NCBI GenBank assembly: GCA_947000775.1
Contig: CAMQGK010000559.1
Location: forward strand, 2,390,501-2,454,500
Source of the DNA: Pterois miles
Taxonomy: Eukaryota; Chordata; Actinopteri; Perciformes; Scorpaenidae
DNA: 64,000 nucleotides
Reading direction: 5' to 3'
The notes under the pieces were generated by a model that saw only the letters and a program-made list of their open reading frames with translations, was not told where the DNA came from and did no database searches. Below, piece by piece: positions 35,130 through 48,869 of the stretch (within the stretch, counting starts at the first letter, position 1; every line of letters starts with the position of its first letter). The position numbers were made by a program, and so were the translations under genes.

Positions 35130-38100
35130 ATGGATTCTCCCATACTGGTAATGTTAGCGCATGAATTAATTTGGCGCAGTATACGTGTCACTCAAGCTTC
35201 CGGATATTGTTATTCCGCATGACCATACATTTTTGTTTCTCGAAACGTAGCGGAATTTAGTTATCGAGTTAATTCGACAAGGAGCTTACTAGAGTTGGCT
35301 ATGTTGGCTAACCAGCTAACTTAGCCTCAGTTGTTAGCTTCGTGTGTAACGTTATGTGTGTGTTGCTGATGTGGATGTGTCACGTCTTCCTTTTGATAAT
35401 AAGCAGTTCTTATTACTATTTGTATTGTATTGGTCACGGCAAGGAATTGCGGCTCTTTCATTCCTCCCATGTTAGCACGTAATCGTACAAGTTCATGGTT
35501 CGATAGCTGATTTCGACATCATGTTCAGTAATATCAGTCACTGACTAATGGTGATGCGTAAACCGAGCATTAACGTTAATTCTATGTTGACAGGAACCAT
35601 CCTTGTACACTGTCAAAGCAGTTCTGATTCTGGACAACGATGGAGACAGGCTGTATGCCAAGGTATGATTAAGACAATTGTAGAGCAAAATGAAACGCAC
35701 CCTCATTAATTTAACTTTTCTTAAGCGTTTCCTAGATGAACTTCTTGTTGTATTTAAGGATAAGCCTGGTGCTATGCTATATGCTATGTTTTTCTTATCA
35801 GCAAATCCCACTCAAACACTAAAACCAGCAGTTTTTTTTTTTGCACCATATCACTACCCTCATTCCGACTAAACTAAAGTCTCTAGGCATTTATGCACAG
35901 GGATTTGTATATAAGTAACTGTATTGTGTTCTTTAATTTAATTCCGTTTTATGCTATTTTAAATATTTGTATATACAGTACTGCATGCTCTATATTTCAC
36001 TATGCAACTGTTTTGTAAAATGGCAAATAAATAAATCTTGAAATAAGGGTTGCAAAGGGTTGAAAAAAAATCCAAGAGAGCTTGCGAATTTGGGGATTTT
36101 TGCACAATTTTAATGTAAAAGTCATATCTTTTATAATAGTGAACCTAGTTTGGGGAAAATACATGCAAAAAATAATACCAGCTGTTAGAAGGTGAAGGCA
36201 GGGTACACCCTGGACAGGTCGCCAGTCCATCGCAGGGCTGACACATAGAGACAGACAGCCATTCACACTCACATTCACACCTATGGGCAATTTAGAGTCA
36301 TTAATTAACTGTGGGAGGAAGCCGGAGAATCCATAGAAAACCCATGTTAACATGGGGAGAACATGCAAACTCCACACAGAAGGCCCCCAAGCTGGATTCT
36401 AACCTGTGACCCTCTTGTTGTGAGGCGACAGTGCTAATCACTGCATTGTTGTTTGTCTTAGTTAAAAGTATGCCCATTTAATTTTATTTAATTTTGAAAA
36501 TTGGGCCAATTATTTGACTTTTTTTTTGATAATCAGCATCAGCCAATGTCGGAGCATATTAGGCCAATTAGGTGCTTAACACTTTAGTTTTTCATCCAAA
36601 AGTTTATTTGACAAAGTTTAGTTTTTTGGATTGCCTGTTTCATGTATTCAATATTTAGTTTATACATTATTTTTATTTAAAATATATATGTACACTGCAG
36701 TGCAGACACAAAATGTAGATTGGAGAGACAGACCATAGGTGTTGTTCAATAAATGTTTACCGAAGTTGAGAAATTTTGTGTATCATTTGTTAATATTAAG
36801 CTGTTATATTTTATCAGATGGAGGGAAAAAAAGAAAATCACCCAAACATATCAGCCCCCAAAAAATCGGCATCATATATCGGCAATTGGCTATCCTGATT
36901 CTCAAATAAATTGGCATCGGCCTAAAAAAAAAAAACCCATATCGGTCAACCTCTAACTTTTACAAATTTTTCCATTTATTCGTCATTGTAGAATATTTCT
37001 TCTATTAATTAGTTGTTTGGTTTATACCCTAAGTTTTCACACAGCCCACATTGTCGGCTAAAATTTTCTAAGCTTTCCTTATTAGTTAACTTGCTAGCTA
37101 GCTAACTTGAGTATTTCATTTTTTTTTTTGCCAAATTAATGGATGTCTGCTTATAATATGATAAAATGTTTGTTTCTGTTTACACATGACCCTGGTGAAT
37201 AAAGCCTGAGCAAATAACCATTATATTTACATTTTATTCATGTTATTTTCTGTTCATGTTCCTATGGAAATTTTCTACCTTGAATATTCAGAGAATCACC
37301 CAACCCTACTTATAATCTTGTAACAAACAACAAATGAATCCTACAAGCATTATCTCTGAGGCCAAAACCTAAAATAGTTTATTTCTCTGTGCCATAGACC
37401 TTTTCACACATTAAAGATCAACACTTTTGCATTGGGTGACATGCTCTTTAATTACCTTGACCATGGGCACTGTTGTTTATTTTGAGTCAATTCCCCTTAC
37501 ACTGTCACAAAGCTGTAAATACTTCCTAGTGTAGCAACAGTGCCCCGTTGTTTTAAGAAATTATTTCACCTTTTTTGAAATTAGATTTATGTGTTCAATA
37601 GGAATGAATTAGCTTTGGGCTGAGTGACTCTGACTGGCAGGGGCAAGTTGGGAAATATTGCGAGACTGACTAATGCACTTTTGGTTTATAGTCTATTTTT
37701 TTTATTAGTGTTTATTATTATTATTATTATTATTAGTAGTAGTAGTAGTATTATTATTAGTAGTATTATTATTAGTAGTTGTAGTAGTAGTAGTAGTAGT
37801 AGTAATAGTAGTAGTTTTGTTATTATTTGTATTTATTGACACTAAGAAAAATATTGGATATTGCCAGCCTTATACTTTTAATCAAAATTTGAACTACCAT
37901 AGTCAAAGTGTGCTTTGGGTTTTTGATCTACATATCAACATATAGTAATGGTAATAACGTCTTCACTTAAATCTTTCTGCAGTATTATGATGATACGTAC
38001 CCGACAGTGAAGGAGCAGAAGGCGTTTGAGAAGAACATATTCAACAAAACACACAGGACAGACAGTAAGACATGTTTTCTACATTAACGACAGCCACATC

Positions 38101-41100
38101 CTGCCTCAGTACATGTCTAATAACATGCACGGTTGCATTATGTCTGTTCTTAGGTGAGATAGCGTTACTGGAGGGCCTCACTGTTGTCTACAAGAGCAAC
38201 ATTGACCTCTTCTTTTATGTGATTGGAAGTTCCCATGAAAATGAGGTAAGCCTAATTTTATGATTTTATAATGAATTATTATGAAGTACAAATTGTAACC
38301 CAATTATTGAGCAATGAGCAAAGTCACACAAACATAAATCTGCCAAAATTGTTAATAGTCCCATCCTGCCTGTTACAACTGATGGGATGGTTTGAATAGT
38401 TGGAGATCAAACGGTTATTTGTGACAATTTATAGTTCCCCCAGTTTAATTCGATATTCCAAATCATTTATTGGCTTCAGTTGTCTCTTACAATCAGTCTT
38501 AATTTTACATGGTCCATTCTATATTTTGCATTTTCAGTCATTTAATCTTTTTTAACTTTTACCGTACTGCAGTTTAGTGTCAAAATTAATTGTGTGATGT
38601 TTTTTCTTAACTGATGGTGCATTTGCACCTATTTAGAGTTGCAGTACTGCATGTAGTGTTTTTACATATCACTTGTGGCGGCGCTGTGTATTTTTGTTGT
38701 GTTTTCTCCAGTTCAACATCACATTGATTTATTTAGTCAACAGAGAATTGTTAATATCAAAAAGAAATAATGGGCCCATCACACAGATTTTTATTTTCAT
38801 AAAATTTCGCAGCGACATAATGACCTAGTTTAAATTGATCAGTGATGTTTTGGCAAATTTATTCTCTTTTGAGCTATTCAACAGTGTTGCCTCACGGCTC
38901 AGATTATTTGGGATTATTTTAGATGCCAAAATTGTTGCATACAGTGCATGTTGCTATAGAAACTAAATGATATTGTGTGCGAGTGTGAACTAATCTGTCT
39001 ATATTTGGGTTTTACACATGTATTTATTTTTTAATATTTTACAAAAAAAAATGAATGCTTGTAATTCAAGTGCATCCATTATAAAATAGAGTGTTATTTA
39101 TACTCTTCATGTGTCTTTTATTTATAACCACAGTAGTTTAGAGCCTGCACAGATGGATACCAAGTTTGTCTTAGGTAGAAATTGGTAGAAATTATATGCC
39201 TTAAGGTCCAAAGAAACTATTGTGAAAACCATAACAAGTGATTACACACATGTTATTTGCTGAGTGATTTTTTTTCCCAGATGATAGAAAAACATTGTGG
39301 GCTCATTAGACATGAACAGAATCTAATATATTCTTTTATTCTCAACAGCTTATGCTTATGGCTGTTCTAAACTGCCTTTTTGATTCGCTCAGTCAGATGT
39401 TGAGGTACGTTTTGGCAGCTGTTATTTATTCTACAAAACTTCAACAAAACTTAAATCTTTTTCCTGATGTCTAGAAAGTTCAGCGTGACATGTGTGTGTG
39501 TTTTTTTGTCGCTCTGTAGAAAGAATGTGGAGAGAAGGGCTTTGTTGGAGAATATGGAGGGACTCTTCCTGGCCGTGGATGAAATTGTAGATGGAGGGTA
39601 TGTACACAATGAGCAGCTTGAAACTTTTGATGCCAAGTCTTGTTAAAAAGACTACAGTGTTAGTGCAGCATTTTTCTCTGGGATTAGTAAGTCTGCCTCT
39701 TTGCTGCCTCCTGCAGGGTGATCCTGGAGAGTGACCCACAACAAGTCGTGCACCGTGTGGCTCTCAGAGTAAGCTCCTCTCTTCTCTTTTTACATATATT
39801 CAACGTAGTTTGATGTTGGTTATGCTGGATATAAACATGACATAATTATTCCTGTAGGGGGATGATGTGCCTTTGACGGAGCAGACAGTCACCCAGGTGA
39901 GTCCTTTAAAAGCCCCATTAGTTTATTGACTGTTAAAGCTCATTACTTCAGAACCTATGAATACAAGGACATTGTTATAGCATCATTCTCCTTTACTCCT
40001 ATTTTATCATGTGCCTCTAGGTTGTCATATTTTCATGGGAGAAATTTTGATTTCAAAGGTGGGGGAGAAACAGTTAATACAGGCATAAATCCATAAAAAG
40101 GCTTTAGTTTTTCAGATACCTCCACCCGAAGTAGAACATAAGACGGCTGTGGTTTTTCATGTCATGTCTGTTCATGTTTCATGTCTACTTGATAAAATGG
40201 ATGGTCATAACAAAACTATTTTATATAGCAAAAAGGTGATGAAAATGATAATATTTTAGTTACCGCATAGGCAAAAAAGTGCACAATAAAACCACCCTGG
40301 AGATAGATTACCTACCTAATGTCATGTAATTTTTCACCCATTGCTTGGGTAGTTCAAATTTGCACTAATAATACCCTGATATATCAAAATATGTATTTAT
40401 TATAAATCAAGAGCCCTCGAGGCTTTTCAGTTCAAAGCTCCTCTGGAGGCTCATGGTGACTCCATACTGAGACACTTCATTTTAGGTCAAAGCCATTTTT
40501 CCTATTTTTGCTCTGCCTGGTCTCCTTTTGTAATAATGCATGTATAACCTGTAAAGCATAATTTATTCTGGGGTTCGTGCGATAGGTTTTCACCTGTTTG
40601 AACACAAAAGAAGAAAACCAACACAGACTGAAAGATCCAAACGCTTCCTCGTCACATTTCCTCATCAGCTTCGTGCCTCCTGCATGCAGCTTTTTTGCAG
40701 GGCAAACTTTGCTATCAGAATATGTATGCTGCAGTAATGTCACATGTATGTATAAATAGTTATATGACCATAATTGCAGAAAAAAAAACATTAATTCAAA
40801 TCACACATGGCACAATAGTTAACAGACTTTTGGCTGTTGACCTTTGTTCTCCTAGGTTTTGGTAATCAGGAAAAAAAAACAGTAAACTCTGTATTTAACA
40901 TAAAATGTAGAAAAACAACCTCAGTGGGTTTGAATTTGTCACCCATCTGTATCACAGCCTCTCGTTCATTAACGTTATTACTTCCTTCTAATTCACTCTC
41001 CGTTTAATACATCTGCCTATCACCTGCTTAGGCAGCTGTTCCTGCTGAGTAACAGACACAATAAATGATTTCCAAAAAATGAAAATACTTTAATGAAAGT

Positions 41101-42624
41101 GTTGAGAGAAGAAGCACACTTGTGGGCTGACTGTGCTTATTTTAAATAACATGTAAAAAAATAACGCAGCAAATCAACAATGCCATTTTCTTTGGCTAGC
41201 TATCATTTGATGTGGCTAACGTTTACAAAGGGATATCGATATTCCAACATGATCTCACTGAATATTCATAACGTACCGTTTACTAACTTAATATACATTG
41301 ATTGTGTCTGAAGACATCACTCACATTATGTTTTTGAAAAAAAAAAGGTGTTATGTCCTCCGTCTTCTGTAGTTTGAGGGATTTTGACATTGCTAACTTT
41401 CTGCTGAGCTGCTTGCTGTTTGAATTGGACGGTGGTGCATGCAGTTCCTCCTGTACTTTTTTTATTTTTGATATAAGGTTAGTTTTTGGCCTTTTAAAAA
41501 GCAGGGGTGTCCAATACTGCCTTCTGAAAATGTGGGGGAGACATGTCCCCTGTGGCCACCCCTGTAAATTTCTCCCTTGCATACATTTGCATTATCTTCT
41601 ATGCAAAACAGTGTACATGATTGCAAATTATTCCTTGTAAAGGTGTTGGTAGCCAACGGTGGTTCCTGTCTCTTAGTTCTTTCATGAGTCTGTCTGTGTG
41701 TGAGCTCCTCTTGATTAATGTTGTCATTTAAGAGGCCTGAGACTGGCTACCGCCATCCCTGCTCTGGCTGTGATTAATGGCTGTCCCCAGTCCCCATACT
41801 TTATGGTTATGATTCGGCTTTCATTCAATGAATTAAGATGATTAATTAGATCTTGCATGTCTCTCTTCATTTACATTACTCTTTCACCCTTCTTTGTTCT
41901 GTTTTTTAACAAATATATGTAATTTTTTTAACCATTCTGCCCTTTAACCTCCTCATCAAGCTGACACTTATTTTTCAGTTTGTTTTATTTGACAGTTTTT
42001 AGGTTTATCTTCTACTGTAGCCATTATTATTCTGGCCAGGACAGTTAAAGGTTCTCTATACGATACTCAGAGCATTATTATAGCTGCTAACAACTAGTAA
42101 TATAAAGATATAGAGGAGTAATGTCGACCTGAGCAAAGATAAGTAACTTCCTCTGTGTGTGTTGCAATTCAAGCTTCTCTGTGCTTTGCTTACATCACTG
42201 GGCCGGCTCTGTATGCATGTCCGTGCATGTTAGTGCATGTTAATGCATGTTAGAGCATGTGAATATGCCCCTCTGGCTAGCTGATGGCTCCCGCAAAGCA
42301 CTGCGCTCATATCGCAGTTACAGCTGGTAATCCCGTCCCACCTGACAACGCTGTCGTGGACATTAACACTGTCAGCTCTGTCAGCACTGACATCGTTGTT
42401 TGTACTGTTCGTGCTGTTCGTGCTGTTTGCAATCTTAACTGCGAGCCGCCAGCTCAGCCGTCTCCATGTTGAGAGCTGTGTGGAGGCAATCAATATACTC
42501 TGCATTTTGCATTGAGCACCTTAAAAGTTTTGTTTTTGGAATGATCTGCTTGGTCAAACTTAGTTTTCTTCCACAGGTTCTTCAGTCTGCCAAAGAACAG
42601 ATCAAGTGGTCGCTCCTACGGTAG
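35130..42624 (+). CDS. copz1: Coatomer subunit zeta-1
   Basis: A small subunit of the COPI coat (F-subcomplex) for Golgi-to-ER and intra-Golgi traffic, partner of gamma-COP; a longin-fold protein related to adaptor sigma chains. Coding exons: 35130-35147, 35594-35662, 37983-38064, 38154-38245, 39349-39404, 39520-39597, 39717-39768, 39858-39896, 42577-42624; 534 bp, 177 residues, the length of human COPZ1. All junctions are GT-AG and in phase. The N-terminus MDSPILEPSLYTVKAV and residues such as ILDNDGDRLYAKYYDD, YVIGSSHENELMLMAVL and the C-terminal SAKEQIKWSLLR match COPZ1. It lacks the long N-terminal extension of COPZ2. Intron 8 is 2.7 kb, much larger than the other 3' introns. No mir-148/152-type hairpin was seen in its introns. 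Confidence 0.96.
36190..36448. repeat. Truncated copy of the repeat at 30860-31232
   Basis: It shares GGGTACACCCTGGACAGGTC, ACATTCACACCTATGGGCAA and ACTGTGGGAGGAAGCCGGAG in the same order. The GGGTCGCGG head is missing, and an internal segment of about 20 bases after ATTAATTAAC is deleted relative to the longer copy. Confidence 0.85.
36500..36955. mobile_element. Degraded hAT-like MITE
   Basis: The interior and right end contain AAAAATCGGCATCATATATC and CCATATCGGTCAACCTCTAA, typical of MITEs that end in ATCGGTCGACCTCTA-type repeats in fish. Left boundary unclear. Confidence 0.35.
37706..37810. repeat. (TTA)n/(GTA)n compound trinucleotide microsatellite
   Basis: TTA units grade into alternating GTA and TTA units in copz1 intron 2. 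Confidence 0.9.
39897..42576 (+). other. copz1 intron 8
   Basis: A 2.7-kb intron with no recognisable gene. A short tandem of GCATGTTA-like octamers (with GTGCATGTTAGTGCATGTTA) lies at about 42218-42260. GGGGGAGACATGTCCCC at about 41534 is a near-palindrome, and 41500-41580 may be a MITE end. Confidence 0.5.
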
Positions 42625-43215
42625 AGTCGCCTCTCCACCAGTCCACCAGTGAGCCGCCGTTCAGCCCGGTCTTTGTGGCACTGATCCGCATACTCCTTTT
42701 CCTCTGATTCCCACTCCTTCAGTTAAGCTGTGACAAGTACCACTGGCTCATCCAGTCACACTCCCAGGACTACTGCGTGACAAAGTTTCCAATATGTTTT
42801 CTTTATTCTTTTTGCACAGGCTTGCATTGTATGACATAATCAACCTAAGGATAAGATATGGTGTACATTCCAGTACGAAGGCTGGCCTGTTTTGTTTGTT
42901 TATTTTTTTCATTACAGCATCTGGGTGTTCCTTAAACCAGCACATCTATCTATAAAACAGTGACAAACCTCATCATAGCTTGTTGCAACATTCCACATGT
43001 ATCCTTGATCAAGAATCTTATCCCATTTGACAGCATCCTGTCGTCTTACTGTACAAAGTATTGAGGCACTATATCATTTAATTTACATGAATATTGTGAT
43101 TAAAAAAAGTGTACAACTAGTACTGTAGTCAAACCACTGATCAGAGGTATTTTTTGAATTTATTTTGTCTGGATTTTCCATTCATCATCAACATAAAATA
43201 AATCTTTGTTGGCAC
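42625..43215 (+). other. copz1: copz1 3' UTR with poly(A) signal
   Basis: Downstream of the TAG at 42622-42624, the first convincing signal is AATAAA at 43197-43202, followed by TCTTTGTTGG GU-rich sequence suited to cleavage-factor binding. This gives a 3' UTR of about 0.6 kb. Confidence 0.65.
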
Positions 43216-46200
43216 TGATATGCGATTCTTCACCATTGTTTTCGGGAATCCGTGCTTGTCGTGAAATGTAGACTAGCTTTCTTAGTATTAATATGAATTG
43301 TCGTACTTTTTAAGTCTTCAAATGTAGCAGGCTTTTAAGAGTTAGTGTTTCCTTATTTCAGAGCTGCAATGCTGTGTGCGCTTTGTTCACCAAGACCTCA
43401 GCGAGAGCCAGAGACACTAGAGCGAGGGCTCCATCTCCTGGCGTCTGCAGCAAAGTGCTAGGCCGAGGTACATAAATGCTGTAGACAAGAAGGTAGAGAG
43501 GGGAGGAGTCTCATTCATGCCACGATGATCAGGAGCTTACACTGTATTGTGTTGGTGTGACATGCAGATCAGTTTTATGGAGTCATACTTGATAAATTTC
43601 TGCTCTGTAGAGAGCCACTGTGTGCAGCATGAATTGTGCGCCCCGACGTGTGCACCCCCACCTCCAAACACTAACCTCGTATGCTCATTGTAATGCAAAT
43701 GAAGGATACACTCGAGAGAGAAATGGATGTGAGAAAAGGGCACTACATCATGTTGGTACCTGATGCATATTACAGGAGTTGAAATGATCTATCTGCATTC
43801 TTCCAGCCAGGTATCTACATATGTTCTCATGATGATCACTTGAAGGTATTTCTTGCTAGAAGAGATTTGTGTTGGGTGTACAACAAACGGATCCAACCAT
43901 GTTTAATCTTAACCACAGTAGGTGGTCTGTATTGTTACAGTTTCCTCCCTTCCTTGTCTGAATAATCAGACACCACCTCCTAATGCACTTGGCGTGTTGT
44001 GACGTGTCTGTTGGCCTGAGTCTAAAGGCTGTTTGTAGCCTTTACTCAAACTGGCATTCATAACAGGTTTGCCTTTTTTTTCAGTTTCTTTTTCTTATCT
44101 CTGTCTAAATGAGCTATTTGGCCTAGACATCAAAGTGAGAAGCAGATAAAGTGAATGCTCTTGATGTAGAGATGTCTGTGGCCTGGAGCAGTGTGTCGAA
44201 ATGATCACACAGATTACAGAATGTAAATTAGACCATTTCACCCTGTATTTGCCGGATGGGAAATTTCGCACCTCTTCCACTGGCAAATAATCAGTTAAAT
44301 CTTGCGTTTAGTGCACCCTCAGTGAAATTTGATGGGTGCCGCTTATCTCAATCCCAAACATGTAGGACAGAAAACACTCCTAAGGAATGCATTTGTGGTA
44401 TCCTGAGGCACAGAGGTACTGCAGTTTTTGTGCACATACTGTAGGGTTAGTGGAGTATTTCTTTTATAAGGAATTTACATTTAAGTTATTCTGGGGCAGA
44501 TGACTTAATTGATTTCTACTCAGCTCAACATTACGGTACATAAAATAGCTAATAAATAGCTCTCTGCGTGCTGTGTATCAATCACAGTTAACTGCCGGCA
44601 GACAGCAGCTGATACAAAACAGGACAACAGAATGTGTGTGTGTGTGGATGCATGTATGTGGGTTGATGTTTTCACATAACAGAGAGGAGTGCAGTCAATG
44701 AAACTGTTATTGGCTCTGACCTGTGGACCTATTGTCTTGGCTGTGCTCCAGTTTGATTCAGCCCCTGAATCTGTGGCTCTTTATGGTGGCAGAGATAGCA
44801 TGAATGGAGGCCGTGTTGATGCTACTTACTGGAGAGAGAGCAGCAAGAAAGGGAAAGGTAATCATTATAAATGGACTCCATTATCGCTCCAGTTTACTGT
44901 TATCGCACCAGTTTGCTGGCATAATGAGGACAGCTTCTGTCTCAGTGTGTGGTTACAGTGAGGGAGGGGAAACATGAAGGTTAAAGAGGACGAGGTTAGC
45001 AGAAGTAGACGGCCGTAAATGTGATTAGATGAGATCCCAGCGAGGGCACGGCAGGGAAAGAGAGAGGGTTAAAGCAGATCCCACCCAAGGAGCCTGTCCA
45101 GACCCCCTCACTTTTCATCTAGATAGCCCTGCAGCACCAATCGAGGGGCGCAGTGACTTGCTTTCATCCGCTAATTACAGTTGCACCATCATAAAAAAAC
45201 AGCAAGGTAATTTATATTAATTATACAGGCATGAGTATAACAGTTTGAAATGCCGTGGCTTGACATGCTGTACATAACATGCAGTAAAATTGTCAGAGAC
45301 GTGTGGGCTAAAGCCTTGTAATTGATCGATGCATACAGTGAAAGAGTCGCCCTCTTTCTCTTGTGTGTATGTGTGTGAGTGGACTGAATTAGAGTCAATA
45401 AATTATCATCATCTGTAAGCTTACAGAGTCTTTATGTCATAGTCAATGGGCCCGAGCACCCATCCAATGGCTTGCCCTGCTAGAGAGAAACAACACTGGG
45501 GAAACCAATGACAGCATGTTGGATGCAGCACAGTAAACATATTAAAGGAAGTGTCATTATATTGTCTGAGTGGGACAAAGGCCAAGACCCACATGATGTT
45601 TAATGACCCAGGGTATTAAAATTAACAAGGCCATTTTACCTCTACTGCTTTCACATTTCCATCCAATAGATTTAACATAATGATATTAACATAATGTCTG
45701 GAAAAATGACCTAATTCAGAAGATCAGCCTGTCCGTTTTTTATTGTTGGGCTGCATTTATTCTGGTTTCAAAATAAACTAAAACACCATAACATCCGCAG
45801 AACCATTGTAAACATTTGAAATAGGTCATTAAAGGCTGCTCAGAGTGCATATGGTGTGTGTGTGTGTGTGTGTGTGTGTGTGATGTGTGCATGTGTGCGT
45901 GCGTGCGTGCGTGTGCGCTTGCATGCAGAGAGGAGGAGGTATGAGCCCAGGCCTGCTCCCTTTTGCCTCAGCAGCATCTTGGCAGCCTGACGTGGTTTAT
46001 GGCCCCAGTTGCCCTCTCCGGGTCTGTTTATGGATTCCCATAGAACAGAGAATCATGGCCGCTCCAGGAAAAGCCAGCCAAAAACAACACCTCCACCATT
46101 GCACTCTTGCCTGCATCTGCCATAACTCAGCATGCTGTTTATGTTTCTGAAGATGAAAAAAAAAGTATTCATAGTAATGACATAAGATGACTGTAAATTC

Positions 46201-48545
46201 TGATGCTAATGTTTAATTTTTTTTTTTTTTTTTTTGGCAATGTCAGATAAAAATGTCACCACAAATGTGGTTGGTTTATTGGATGTCGTTACACGTTGGT
46301 GAAAAAATTGTGGGCTTTGTTAAGGGAACGCTTTTTTCCTTTGGTTTGGAGTTGCATTGCTTTTGCAAGAGCAGTTATTTTATGATGCCTGTAAGATTTA
46401 TTACATGAAAATGTTCAACTTTGATAGCATAATGAAAGTGCACCACCAAGGGCATTGTTAATCGAGGAAATATTCTACCTGATGTGTTTTCCCTCTGCTG
46501 TTTTCCCCCACCGTTCTCTTGTGCCAGTGCGGTGCGTTGCTCTTTACTGAAAGCGTGCTTTAGAAGAGTGATGGTGGATGTGAAAATACTCGGTGTGTCA
46601 AAGGTGGTAGGGGTTAGATGCAGCAGGACCGCGTTGTGTTTGTTAGTGGTTAGATAGCAAAAGAGGATCCTCAAGCGTAGTTGCTTGGGTTTGCTGTGCC
46701 GCAGGGGCAACTCCATCATCCTCTGAAGCTACACAACTGGGGCACATCTGGTTTGTGGATGGGCTTGACTGGTCCCTGCCTGTGATCCAGAGGGCAGCGT
46801 GTAGCCGGGCTACTGATGGTGCTGCTGTGTCATGACACTCAGAGGTTACTAGGTTACTGCTGTTATCAAACAGTCAACACTTTTGGTCTTGCAATGATGC
46901 AAAGGAAGCACTAAAGAAGGGTCATTCGTCATTTTCACTGTATACAGTCAACATCAGACACAGCCATGCTGGCCGTAAAGCTTTATGACTGTTTCTGCTG
47001 GTTATTCAACTCCCACAGCATCCATCAGGGAAATATATTGTCTGTTTTTCCTTTTTTTTTGTCTAGCCACGTTTAGTCTTGTTTTGCTCAGGAAAAAAAA
47101 ATCTTCTGCAACCCCTCCACTCTTTTACTACAGCGTGTGTGTGTTGTTTTGTAGCAGTACCAAAGAATGTAAAGAAAAGCATTTTGTGTTGCATAGCTCC
47201 GTTTGTTCCCTCCTCCTTCTGTCATCTTCTCTTTCTCACTTTCTCCCCTCCCTTCCTGTGGATTCCCCAACCACACCACAACACCGTTAACAGACGCGCC
47301 CCTGACAGATTTACTGCCATCGTCTTTCCATTGGCCGCCAGCGTGACAGCAGAGATTTAACGCTGCCTCCTCATTGGCCAAGGCTTGACAGGTTAATTTA
47401 TGGGTGCACTGTGATTTGATGCCTCCTGCCTTTGAAGTGAGTTACAGCTCTGTCGCTTATAGGACACAGAAACGGTGTCAGGTTGCAATCGTAAAATCTT
47501 ATCCCTGAAGGGAGGTGCACTGGAGTATAATGGTGCTGACGTCATGAGAGGAGAAGAGACCTTCTTGTGAGCAAAGAGGGAGAACAGAGAAATGTGTGAT
47601 AGGATAAAATGCTGGGTGTCTATCCAAAAAATGCTTTGAATAGTCCACAAAACACTCACTGCTTATGGCAAAGATAGAAATCCACTTGTGCTGCAAAGAG
47701 AGAGGAATGGAAAATGTGTGATTGTGCACATCTGCATGCATCTAGTCACATCTTGCCTATGATTTTTCTACCTGCATGGGAATGTGCATTTGTCTACTTC
47801 TCTTCTCTCATTAAACATCTCCAATGTTCAGCAGGTTTTTGCTTGACTTTGGGGTCAGAAGATCCTAAGCGACTGAGTAAATTACACATATATCTCATAG
47901 CTGATCAACAGCGGCAAACTGCCAAAGTCACTTTGGGGTCTGACTACTGTATCTGCTCACCGCAGGCCTGGCGTTCGTGCAGCGCCATCATCTATCTGCA
48001 GCCTATCTCTTCATCAGCCTGACAGTTTATCCTGACAAGATCAAGAGGAGCGAGAGCGCGGCCCTGTAACAGCCTTGACCCATGGAAATCTCTAAGGGTA
48101 AAAAGCATGGATGCCCCTGCCCCGTCTATCAACCCCTGGTGAATTCATGCTCCGTTTCCCTTGGATATCAAATCCCTCTCTTTACTCTTTCACTTCACAC
48201 TTGAGGTCGTCTGCTCAAGTGGAAAATTGTTGGAAAATAAAGAGACAGAGGAAAGCCCTGGACTTGCCTTGTCAAGTGGGATTGCATAATTTCATCAGAG
48301 ACCTTCTTATGAACTTGATAACTCGGGGTTACACACATGCCCTCTGACAATGTGCCATGTAAGAGAAAGAAAACAGGTTTTACATTTTTAAGAGACATGA
48401 TCCCTCTGAACTTGGAGGAATGATTGATACTTTGGCGGTGTGTTTGAAGAGGTTGAGACAAATATGCTTGTATAGAGTTAACTGTTTCACTGAGGTCTTT
48501 TCTGTAGAATCATGCTCTATCTGTAAGCCTTTTGTCTTTGTTGTT
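43216..48545. other. No gene recognised; possible regulatory DNA
   Basis: There are no coding exons I can support. At 47360-47460 and 47890-48090 the DNA is of mixed complexity, repeat-free and free of long homopolymers, and reads like conserved non-coding sequence. A CRE palindrome TGACGTCA is at about 47537. GT/GCGT microsatellite (45854-45916) and poly-T (46216-46234) interrupt it. Confidence 0.4.
45854..45916. repeat. (GT)n / (GCGT)n microsatellite
   Basis: GT units followed by GTGC and TGCG variants. Confidence 0.9.
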
Positions 48546-48546
48546 T

Positions 48547-48605
48547 TAAGAAGAAGAAGATAGTCCTTTATTAGTCCCACGAGGGGAAAATCAATTTTTT
48601 CTCTT
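48547..48605. repeat. Short retroelement tail
   Basis: (AAG)n-A followed by AGTCCTTTATTAGTCCCACG and GGGGAAAA; same family as the copies at 57113, 59411, 61201 and 61965. Confidence 0.6.
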
Positions 48606-48639
48606 TTTTTATAAAATATACAAGGGGAAAGGAGAACAG

Positions 48640-48852
48640 AAAACAAAAAAAAAAAAAAAAAAAAAGAGAGGGGGGGGAGGGGGGGGGGGGGGCGGGGGGG
48701 GGAGGGGGGGGGGGGGGGGGGGGGGGGGTGGGGGGGGGGGCCGGGGGGGGGAGAGGGGAGAGGGGCCCCTCCCAAAAAAAAGGGGGGGGGGGGGGGGGGG
48801 GGGCGGGGGGCCGCCCCCCCCCCGCCCCACAGCCCCCCCCCCCCCCCCCCCT
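48640..48852. repeat. Anomalous homopolymer block: A run, long G runs, then C runs
   Basis: About 25 A are followed by nearly 170 bases dominated by G with isolated A, C or T, then C-dominated sequence. The G-to-C switch (about 48810-48850) and CCTCCC / AAAAAAAA islands suggest a collapsed or poorly called low-complexity read junction, not genuine genome. Poly-proline frames on the minus strand here are not genes. Confidence 0.75.
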
Positions 48853-48869
48853 TGCTGTTTGTAGTATGA

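Larger units (their letters stand above)
35663..37982 (+). other. copz1 intron 2
   Basis: It contains the truncated teleost repeat at 36190-36448, a hAT-like element with TATCGG-containing ends at about 36500-36955, and the TTA/GTA microsatellite at 37706-37810. No exon or small RNA was recognised. Confidence 0.6.

Noticed and set aside
39431..39739. Minus-strand frames across copz1 exons 6-7
   Set aside because: Antisense shadows of copz1 coding exons.
42230..42505. Frames on both strands around a GCATGTTA tandem
   Set aside because: Intronic, without splice sites in phase with copz1; repeats explain the openness.
35148..42576. mir-148/152 family hairpin expected in a COPZ1 intron
   Set aside because: Human COPZ1 hosts MIR148B, but no seed-containing TCAGTGCA hairpin was seen in these introns.
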